NCBI GenBank assembly: GCA_020636505.1
Contig: JACJXR010000008.1
Span: 1 to 64,000 of the forward strand
Length of the DNA stretch: 64,000 nt
Reading direction: 5' to 3'
Source: Chitinophagales bacterium
GTDB taxonomy: Bacteria; Bacteroidota; Bacteroidia; Chitinophagales; Chitinophagaceae
Made by a program: the position numbers and the translations under genes. Of the stretch, positions 25,722 through 32,926 are shown in pieces (positions within the stretch are counted from its first letter, which is position 1; each line of letters starts with the position of its first letter). Below the pieces are notes generated by a model. The model saw only the letters and a list, made by a program, of their open reading frames with translations, did no database searches and was not told the DNA's origin.

Positions 25722-28700
25722 ATGAAGCGTATACTTACTCTGCTGTTAGTATTAATTACTATTTCTTACTCAAATGCACAGGAAAGGTGTGGGTTTGACA
25801 TCATGCATGATAAACTCATGTCTTCTGATACGAACTATGGCAATCATGTGCAAAAAATGAATGCACATTGGAGTGCGATACAAAACGCAATGATCAACCC
25901 ACTGGGTAATTATATATACAATGGCTACGGTCAGGAGTATGTAATTCCCGTTGTGGTGCATGTGATCCATACCGGTGGTTCAGTAGGTACCATCTATAAC
26001 CCGCACGATACGGTCATTGACAATGCAATAGACTATTTGAACCAAACCTATGCTGCCACATGGCCCAGCTATGTGGATACCAATAATGGAGGTGTAAGGT
26101 TTCCTATAAAGTTTGTGTTGGCAAAAAGGTCAAGCTCTTGTGGGTCTACAAGTGGTATTATTCGTATAAATGGTACCTCTTTGTCGGGGTATTCATCCGA
26201 TGGTGTGAAATTGAGCGGTTCTTCAGGTGCCTCTGAGGCCGATGTTAAAGCATTGAGCCGCTGGAATAACCGTGATTATTACAATATATGGGTAGTGAAT
26301 AAGATAGATGGTAAAGATGGTACATCAGGGTCATTTACTGCGGGCTATGCATATTTCCCCGGTGCTAATGATACGATAGACGGGACGGTAATACTGGCGA
26401 CAAGGATGAAGGCAGGATTTTCAACACTACCACACGAATTAGGGCATGCGTTTAACCTATACCATACATTTGAAGGAGATGGAGGCGGTGCCAGCTGTCC
26501 TTCAAATACAACTTGTTCTGCACAGGGCGACCTTGTATGTGATACTGACCCGCATAAAAGAAATGCGTCTACCTGCCCGTCTGATGCAGCATACAACACC
26601 TGTACAGGGTTGACATGGGCTAATGCGTATACGCATAAGAACATAATGGATTACTCAAGCTGTAGAAACAGATTTACTTCCGGGCAACGTACAAGATGGC
26701 TGGATGCATTGACGACATACAGGCCGGGTTTGGGCTCTTCAATAGCCGCATTGGATACGGGTGCGAATACGATAGCCGCATCATGTACACCTTCTACTAC
26801 AACACACAACCCATACAATATGGGTATCGTTAAGGTGGCGCTGAGCGACATGACATCAAATTCAACGACGTCGCAATATGCAAACCCTTTTGGATATACT
26901 GACCGTACTTGTCAGCAGAGGTCTACCATGATACAGGATAAAAGCTATACCCTGTCTATAGATGGTGGCACGAGCAATAACCAGGACGTAGAAGTGTATA
27001 TCGACTATAATAATGACGGAACATTCGGAACCGGTGAGAATGTATATTCAGGCAGCAACGCCACAACTTTTTCAACATCGTATGCTGCACCTACTAGCGG
27101 TGTTACTACATGTACTCCATTACGGATGAGGGTAATTGTTGACTGGTTTAATAATACCATCACAGGACCTTGTTATAATCCACAGTATGGAGAAGTAGAA
27201 GATTTTTCAGTGTTGTTCAAACCTGCTTCTGATACAGTAACAATTACTAACAGTATTACAGCAGGCAGCAACCCTACTTGCTCAGCGGGTAGTGTAACCT
27301 TTACAGCCAGTGCCAGTAAAACACTTAGCAGCCCTTCTTACCAATGGTATTTGAATTCAGCACCCGTTGGTTCTAACAGTGCGACATATACCGCATCGTC
27401 TCTGAGCACAGGCACTTACTATGTGCGTTGCCTTGTAAAATACACGGGTGCGTGCTACTCTGACAGTATGATGAGCAATGTGATACCATTGACGGTTAAT
27501 GGAACCACTGTTACACCTTCTGTAAGTATTGCAGCCAGCAGCAGTACTATATGTAGCGGTACGAGTGTAACGTTTACACCAACACCAACAAACGGTGGTA
27601 CGTCTCCAACCTATCAATGGAAGTTGAACGGTAGTAATATTGCTACAGGTAGCACTTACACAACAACGACATTGTCGAATGGCGACCAGGTAAGTTGTGT
27701 AATGACAAGCAATGCTACCTGTGCATCACCGACTACTGCAACAAGTAATACAGTTACGATGACTGTTACTGCAAATGTTACGCCGTCAGTTAGTATATCT
27801 TCAAGTGCAGGCAGTTCGATATGTAGCGGTACCAGTGTGACGTTTACGCCAACACCAACCAATGGTGGAGGTGCACCAACGTATCAGTGGAAATTGAATG
27901 GTGGCAATGTGGCTACAGGGAGCACTTATACGACAACTACATTGGCTAATGGAGATCAGGTGAGTTGTGTAATGACAAGTAGCGCAACCTGTGCATCACC
28001 AACTACAGCAACAAGTAACACTGTTACGATGACGATAACTACATCAGTTACGCCATCAGTGACGATAGCAGCGACAGCAACAAATATTTGTAGTGGTACC
28101 AGTGTAACGTTTACACCAACACCAACAAACGGTGGTACGTCTCCAACCTATCAATGGAAGTTGAACGGTAGTAATATTGCTACAGGTAGCACTTACACAA
28201 CAACGACATTGTCGAATGGCGACCAGGTAAGTTGTGTAATGACAAGCAATGCTACCTGTGCGTCGCCTACTACTGCAACAAGTAATACAGTAACAATGAC
28301 TGTTAATCCGAACCTGACACCGTCAGTAACGATAGCAGCAACTGCAACAACTATCTGTAGTGGTACCAGTGTGACCTTCACACCTACGCCAACTAACGGT
28401 GGTACGTCTCCAGCGTATCAATGGAAAGTAAATGGTAGTAACGTAGCAACAGGTAGTACCTATACAACAACAACATTGGCCAATGGAGATCAGATCACTT
28501 GTGTGATGACCAGCAACGACCCTTGTGCTTCTCCGACAACAGCCACAAGTAATACCATTACAATGACGGTTAATCCGAACTTGACCCCTGCGGTTACGAT
28601 AGCGGTTAGCCCGAATGATACAATATGTGCCGGTACGAATGTGACCTTCACACCGACACCGACCAACGGTGGTACAGCACCTGTATATCAGTGGAAGCTG

Positions 28701-30497
28701 AACGGTTCGAATATAGCCACGGGTGCCACATATATTACCAATACATTGTCCAACAATGATGTGGTAAGTGTGGAGATGACCAGCAATGAGACTTGTTTGG
28801 CAACAACAACAGCAACAAGTAACAGTATCACGATGACGGTTAATCCTAACCTGACTCCTGCGGTTACCATCGCGGTTAGCCCGAACGATACCATATGTGC
28901 CGGTACGAATGTGACCTTCACGCCGACACCGACCAACGGTGGACCAACACCTACCTACCAATGGAAGGTGAACGGCACCAACACGGCTACGGGTAATACA
29001 TTCTCATCATCTACATTGGTGAACAACGATGCAGTGACGGTTGAAATGACGAGCAGCGAAACCTGTTTGGCAACACCGACAGGTACAAGTAACACTATAA
29101 CAATGACGGTGAACGCGAATCTGACACCAGCGGTTACGATAGCGGTTAGTCCGAACGATACCATATGTGCCGGTACGAATGTGACCTTCACGCCGACACC
29201 GACCAACGGTGGACCAACACCTACCTACCAATGGAAGGTGAACGGTAGCAATACAGCTACCGGTGGTACATTCTCTACCACAACGCTTGCCAACGGTGAT
29301 GCAGTGACAGTCGAATTGACCAGTAGCGAAGTGTGTGTGACGTCTGCAACTGCAACCAGCAGTGCGATAAACATGACGGTTATACCATTGACAGTACCTG
29401 GTATCAATATACTTGCGAGCACAGGTACAACCATTTGTCAGGGTAGTGAGGTAACCTTCTCATCGAATACATCGGGTAGCGGTACTTCACAAACCTATCA
29501 GTGGACGTTGAACGGCACGAACATATCAGGTGCCAACGGTACAACATATACCACCAACACCTTGAACGGTGGTGACGCCATAACATGTAAGCTGAAAATA
29601 ACAGCGGCATGTCCGTCGCCTGATTCTGCGGAAAGCACACCGTTGATAATGACTATCGTTAATCCTGCGTTGACAGTGTCTGTTTCGCCTAACGATACAA
29701 TATGTGATAACGTTCCTGCATTGTTCAGTGTCAATCCGACGAACGTGGGAACCACACCATTGTATCAATGGTATGTGAACGGTAGTGTTGTGATAGGTGC
29801 AACTTATCCGACATACACGCATCCGTCTGTGAGCCATGGCGATAAGATAACAGCATCGTTCACGGGTAGTGCCAACTGTGTAAATGCTGCACCTGTTGCA
29901 GGAGATACCGTAACGATGACAGTGAATGCGACAGCGGCACCTGCCGTGAGCATCACAGCCAATCCGGGTGCATCCGTACCTGACGGACAGATGGTATGGT
30001 TCACAAGCTCTGTAAATGCCGTAGGTATACAATACCAATGGCGTAAGAACGGGTTTGATATACCGGGTGCTACGGGTATCATGTACACATTGCTCAACCC
30101 TCAGGATGGTGATGAAATATCGCTTTGGATAAGAACAAGCGACAGTTGCCGCATGCCTGACACAGCCATCAGTAATACGATAGTACTGCAAGTGGGTGTG
30201 GGTGTAGCAACAATCAAGACTCCGGTGTTTGACGATGTGAGCATAGCGCCTAACCCGAACACGGGTCTGTTTACACTTGAGGGTGTCATCAACAGTACAA
30301 TAGATGCAGACTTTGTGAACATCGAAGTGGTGAACACATTGGGAGCAGTGATACACAAAGAGCAAGTACAACTGAAAGATCATGAACTGAAAACAAGAAT
30401 AGACCTTGGTGATAAAGCACACAACGGCTTGCATATCGTCAGGATACATGCCGGAGGCCATATCCACTTGTTGAAGTTTATAGTAGGACGTTTATAG
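25722..30497 (+). CDS. Secreted M43-type metalloprotease with Ig-like repeats and T9SS tail
   Basis: A 1591-residue exported protein; the ATG at 25722 starts directly at the signal peptide (MKRILTLLLVLITISYSNAQ), while an in-frame TTG at 25683 only adds unconserved residues. Residues about 20-350 are a pappalysin-like zinc protease with HELGHAFNLYH (H238, E239, H242, H248) and a Met-turn NIMDYSS. The usual glycine of HExxHxxG is replaced by N245. A GEVED domain follows (VEVYIDYNNDGTFGTGE ... YGEVEDFSVLF), then eleven Ig-like units of about 88-92 residues. The C-terminal 80 residues (SIAPNPNTGLFTLEG ... LLKFIVGRL) are a type A T9SS sorting domain. It is probably attached to or released from the cell surface. 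Confidence 0.9.
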   Translation: MKRILTLLLVLITISYSNAQERCGFDIMHDKLMSSDTNYGNHVQKMNAHWSAIQNAMINPLGNYIYNGYGQEYVIPVVVHVIHTGGSVGTIYNPHDTVIDNAIDYLNQTYAATWPSYVDTNNGGVRFPIKFVLAKRSSSCGSTSGIIRINGTSLSGYSSDGVKLSGSSGASEADVKALSRWNNRDYYNIWVVNKIDGKDGTSGSFTAGYAYFPGANDTIDGTVILATRMKAGFSTLPHELGHAFNLYHTFEGDGGGASCPSNTTCSAQGDLVCDTDPHKRNASTCPSDAAYNTCTGLTWANAYTHKNIMDYSSCRNRFTSGQRTRWLDALTTYRPGLGSSIAALDTGANTIAASCTPSTTTHNPYNMGIVKVALSDMTSNSTTSQYANPFGYTDRTCQQRSTMIQDKSYTLSIDGGTSNNQDVEVYIDYNNDGTFGTGENVYSGSNATTFSTSYAAPTSGVTTCTPLRMRVIVDWFNNTITGPCYNPQYGEVEDFSVLFKPASDTVTITNSITAGSNPTCSAGSVTFTASASKTLSSPSYQWYLNSAPVGSNSATYTASSLSTGTYYVRCLVKYTGACYSDSMMSNVIPLTVNGTTVTPSVSIAASSSTICSGTSVTFTPTPTNGGTSPTYQWKLNGSNIATGSTYTTTTLSNGDQVSCVMTSNATCASPTTATSNTVTMTVTANVTPSVSISSSAGSSICSGTSVTFTPTPTNGGGAPTYQWKLNGGNVATGSTYTTTTLANGDQVSCVMTSSATCASPTTATSNTVTMTITTSVTPSVTIAATATNICSGTSVTFTPTPTNGGTSPTYQWKLNGSNIATGSTYTTTTLSNGDQVSCVMTSNATCASPTTATSNTVTMTVNPNLTPSVTIAATATTICSGTSVTFTPTPTNGGTSPAYQWKVNGSNVATGSTYTTTTLANGDQITCVMTSNDPCASPTTATSNTITMTVNPNLTPAVTIAVSPNDTICAGTNVTFTPTPTNGGTAPVYQWKLNGSNIATGATYITNTLSNNDVVSVEMTSNETCLATTTATSNSITMTVNPNLTPAVTIAVSPNDTICAGTNVTFTPTPTNGGPTPTYQWKVNGTNTATGNTFSSSTLVNNDAVTVEMTSSETCLATPTGTSNTITMTVNANLTPAVTIAVSPNDTICAGTNVTFTPTPTNGGPTPTYQWKVNGSNTATGGTFSTTTLANGDAVTVELTSSEVCVTSATATSSAINMTVIPLTVPGINILASTGTTICQGSEVTFSSNTSGSGTSQTYQWTLNGTNISGANGTTYTTNTLNGGDAITCKLKITAACPSPDSAESTPLIMTIVNPALTVSVSPNDTICDNVPALFSVNPTNVGTTPLYQWYVNGSVVIGATYPTYTHPSVSHGDKITASFTGSANCVNAAPVAGDTVTMTVNATAAPAVSITANPGASVPDGQMVWFTSSVNAVGIQYQWRKNGFDIPGATGIMYTLLNPQDGDEISLWIRTSDSCRMPDTAISNTIVLQVGVGVATIKTPVFDDVSIAPNPNTGLFTLEGVINSTIDADFVNIEVVNTLGAVIHKEQVQLKDHELKTRIDLGDKAHNGLHIVRIHAGGHIHLLKFIVGRL
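27564..27724 (+). repeat. 161-bp exact duplicate, copy A (Ig unit 2)
   Basis: Identical base for base with 28101-28261 by eye. Period 537 bp, equal to two repeat units. The flanks diverge on both sides (G versus C just before, A versus G just after). Confidence 0.9.
28101..28261 (+). repeat. 161-bp exact duplicate, copy B (Ig unit 4)
   Basis: Matches 27564-27724. The unit in between (unit 3) is diverged, so this is not a simple two-unit tandem copy. Confidence 0.9.
28881..28975 (+). repeat. 95-bp exact duplicate, copy A (Ig unit 7)
   Basis: Identical with 29151-29245, at a distance of 270 bp, one unit length of 90 codons. Confidence 0.9.
29151..29245 (+). repeat. 95-bp exact duplicate, copy B (Ig unit 8)
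   Basis: Matches 28881-28975; sequence diverges right after the block (CACC versus TAGC). Confidence 0.9.
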
Positions 30498-30518
30498 TGG
30501 TGATTAATATTGATTTGT

Positions 30519-30552
30519 ACGGGCTCCGCTTTGCGGGGCCCGTATTGTTTTT
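30519..30552 (+). terminator. Rho-independent terminator of the Ig-repeat protease gene
   Basis: ACGGGC-t-CCGC pairs with GCGG-g-GCCCGT (30519-30543), followed by ATTGTTTTT. It starts 22 bases after the stop. Confidence 0.8.
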
Positions 30553-30678
30553 GATAATCGCATGACAAAACACGCCAACGATATAACAGTGTACCTCGTC
30601 TATATAATCAGAAACGGATCAAAGGATAATAAACAGAATGGTGATTGATTGATTTTGGTTACGTGGGGTATGTATGAC

Positions 30679-30708
30679 AAACGGGGCTCGCTTAAGCGAG
30701 CCCCGTTT
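30679..30708. terminator. Perfect 30-base palindrome between convergent genes
   Basis: A 13-bp stem (AAACGGGGCTCGC with GCGAGCCCCGTTT) around TTAA, 23 bp from the stop of the minus-strand metalloprotease gene. T tracts are weak on both sides, so it may act as a bidirectional terminator or only as an mRNA 3' stabiliser. Confidence 0.65.
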
Positions 30709-30730
30709 CCTTTATTTATGAGTTTGTCAA

Positions 30731-32059
30731 TTAACGCTGTATTAATATTCTGCGCGTCATGATATTATTGTCGGTTTGAAGAGATACAATGTAATTGCCT
30801 GTTGAAAGCTTGCTTACATCGTAGCTTTTTACATTTGCTTCATTGTTAGTGAACGACAAAACATTGCGGCCCATCATATCTGTAATGTTCAACTGTTTGA
30901 TGACACCGTCGTACTGTACATAAACTGTGTTGCTTGCTGGTTGAGGGTAAATATCAAAAGTTTCGTCGGCCAAAGTGTAATCACTTACGGCAAGTGGGTA
31001 TGTGAGTGTAACACGTTGGTTGGTTAAGATACTGCGCATATGCGTTGTTTGTCCAACGGTGAACATGTTTTGACATTTGTCGTTGGAATAGTCCATGTAG
31101 TTTTCCCACAAATCAGGCATATCGCCCGGCATACCCGCACCACAAGTGTTTTGGTTGGCGTAAGGAGTACAATCAGATGCGTTGATATCCGAAGCTGCTG
31201 CCTGAGGAGGTGTATCAGCTATACCATCATCGGCTTTGGAGCCGCATGTGTCTGCAGGGTCTTGAGGATCTCCCCAAATGTGGCGTAGACCTAAGAAGTG
31301 TCCCACTTCGTGTACACAGTTTCTACCCGCATGCCCACTTACTGCTTTATGCGGATTGTTATTACCCACCACTTGATAGTGCATCACCACACCGTCGCCC
31401 AATGGAGGCCATTGAAAACCTTGCCAGTTTGGAGGAATGGGATTGGTTGGAGGTGTGGCATAACCCGCCAATACAGGCTGCTTGTAGGTAACATCTTCCA
31501 AGTCGGCTATCCATATGTTCATGTAGCGGTTGGTCGGCCATGGGTCGATACCGCCCGATGCGCTTTTCTTCACACGCTCCATATAATTGAACAGTGTTGG
31601 GTCGTTTACGATATCCGCAAAAGAAACAATGCTTGTTTGTGTACGAGTGATACCTGTTGTCGGTTTGCCATCAGGGTCGATTGTAGCCATGTAGAACTCT
31701 ATCTCCGCATCGCCCGCCAGTGGTTTGAACATCGGCCTCAACTTGTCAGTGTCGCTGTGTGTATGGCGAAAGGCTTGGTTCAATATCTGCAACTGGTTCA
31801 TGATAACCGAGTCGTGCAGGTTTTGTTTGGCAACATTGTATACCACATGAAATACCACGGGTATACGATAGATGGTACCTGTTGATTTGGAAGCACTGCG
31901 ATTTTCGGTCGCGAATGTTTCTTCAAACCTTTGTTGAAAGGTGGGGTCGGCATTGCGGTAGTAATCCAAAACTTTGGTAAAGCCGCAAGGCTCTGAAGTT
32001 TGTGCCGCTGCACTTAGTGAAAGTGCTGCGGCGATAATTCCAAGGGTTAATTTTTTCAT
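30731..32059 (-). CDS. Secreted M43 family zinc metalloprotease with T9SS tail
   Basis: A 442-residue exported protease with signal peptide MKKLTLGIIAAALSLSAAAQ. The zinc site HEVGHFLGLRH (H250, E251, H254, H260) and Met-turn YMDYS (M322) are canonical for pappalysin-type M43 enzymes. Conserved N-terminal features are EPCGFTKVLDYYRNADPTF and IPVVFHVVYN. The last 85 residues (FDIYPQPASNTVYVQY ... TRRILIQR) form a type A T9SS sorting domain. It converges on the Ig-repeat metalloprotease gene. It is probably an extracellular protein-degrading enzyme; the substrate is unknown. Confidence 0.94.
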   Translation of the reverse strand: MKKLTLGIIAAALSLSAAAQTSEPCGFTKVLDYYRNADPTFQQRFEETFATENRSASKSTGTIYRIPVVFHVVYNVAKQNLHDSVIMNQLQILNQAFRHTHSDTDKLRPMFKPLAGDAEIEFYMATIDPDGKPTTGITRTQTSIVSFADIVNDPTLFNYMERVKKSASGGIDPWPTNRYMNIWIADLEDVTYKQPVLAGYATPPTNPIPPNWQGFQWPPLGDGVVMHYQVVGNNNPHKAVSGHAGRNCVHEVGHFLGLRHIWGDPQDPADTCGSKADDGIADTPPQAAASDINASDCTPYANQNTCGAGMPGDMPDLWENYMDYSNDKCQNMFTVGQTTHMRSILTNQRVTLTYPLAVSDYTLADETFDIYPQPASNTVYVQYDGVIKQLNITDMMGRNVLSFTNNEANVKSYDVSKLSTGNYIVSLQTDNNIMTRRILIQR

Positions 32060-32205
32060 GCGTATGAAGTTTTAAAAAGTATTTGCGAATGTATGTTATG
32101 TTGGTTTACAAAATTGTTAAAGCAAAACATGGTTACTTATCCTGTTGCTAACACAATCATAAATGCACCAATATGGAAATCGGTTGCCTGAATGGGTGAA
32201 AAATC

Positions 32206-32835
32206 CTAAATAAACTTGTTGTCTTTTGCCAGCTTGATGGCGTCGGCCTTGGAGTGTACATTCAATTTGCTGTATATGTTCTTGATGTGCGACTTTACGG
32301 TCTCCAAGTCAATAAACAGTTCTTCGGCTATCCTCTTACGGCTTTTACCGGTGGATATCTGTTCCAATATCTCGGTTTCGCGAGGGGTGAGTGGCGATTC
32401 TTCGTTGCGTTGGAACGACTGTATCACCATGCGTGCTATTTGTGAGCTCATAGGGCCACCACCTGACATCACTTCTTTTATTGAGGTTAATATTCTTTCG
32501 TGAGGTGTGTCTTTGGTCATATATCCTGCTGCACCATTGCCCAAAGCACGGAATATTTGCAGCTCTTGTTCGTAAACCGTAAGTATGATTACGTGCGCTT
32601 CAGGAACAAGCTTTTTCAATTTGGGGATGGCGTCTATACCGCTTACGCCCGGTAATTCAACATCCAAGAGTATTACGTCGGGCTCGCAACGGGCTATCTT
32701 CTTTGCAGCATCTTCGTATGATGGAAAGCTGCCGGTCACTTTATATCCTTCGGTGTTGTTGATAAGATACTCGTATCCTTCTCGGATGGTCTCGTCGTCC
32801 TCTATGAGGCAAATATTGATGTTGAATTCCTGCAT
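32206..32835 (-). CDS. NarL/FixJ family response regulator
   Basis: A 209-residue two-component regulator. The receiver domain (INICLIEDDETIREGYEYLI, phospho-acceptor in DVILLDVELPGVSG, switch lysine in AAGYMTKDTPHER) is followed by a LuxR-type DNA-binding domain (LTPRETEILEQISTGKSRKRIAEEL, LETVKSHIKNIYSKLNVHSKADAI). The ATG at 32835 gives a standard N-terminus; an upstream in-frame ATG at 32886 adds 17 odd residues. It lies 91 bp downstream of the sensor kinase gene on the same strand and is surely its partner. The duplicated motif at 35951-36003 is its most likely binding site. Confidence 0.95.
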   Translation of the reverse strand: MQEFNINICLIEDDETIREGYEYLINNTEGYKVTGSFPSYEDAAKKIARCEPDVILLDVELPGVSGIDAIPKLKKLVPEAHVIILTVYEQELQIFRALGNGAAGYMTKDTPHERILTSIKEVMSGGGPMSSQIARMVIQSFQRNEESPLTPRETEILEQISTGKSRKRIAEELFIDLETVKSHIKNIYSKLNVHSKADAIKLAKDNKFI

Positions 32836-32926
32836 GATATACGGTGCTTGTAAGAATGATAAAGTTCCTATATTAAAATGAAACACATATCCCCCAAAAC
32901 AGGTTATTTATACTTTTTTAACAATC

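Larger units (their letters stand above)
27237..30200 (+). repeat. Eleven tandem Ig-like coding repeats
   Basis: Units of about 264-276 bp encode the pattern ICSGTSVTFTPTPTNGG, YQWKLNGSNIATG, a TTTTL-type strand and a C-terminal cysteine strand ending NTVTMTV. Each core unit has two cysteines. Units 2-8 (27510 to about 29391) are closely similar; units 1 and 9-11 are diverged. Such arrays are stalks or adhesive modules in secreted Bacteroidota proteins. Confidence 0.88.

Noticed and set aside
28323..28961. Minus-strand open frame of 212 codons opposite the Ig repeats, with others at 27357-27617 and 29526-30467
   Set aside because: Composition is Cys/Arg/Tyr-rich and repeats with the same period as the plus-strand units, so these are shadows of the repeat array.
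27237..30200. CRISPR-like array
   Set aside because: Repeat units are about 270 bp, encode Ig-like domains in frame and have no short identical repeats with unique spacers.
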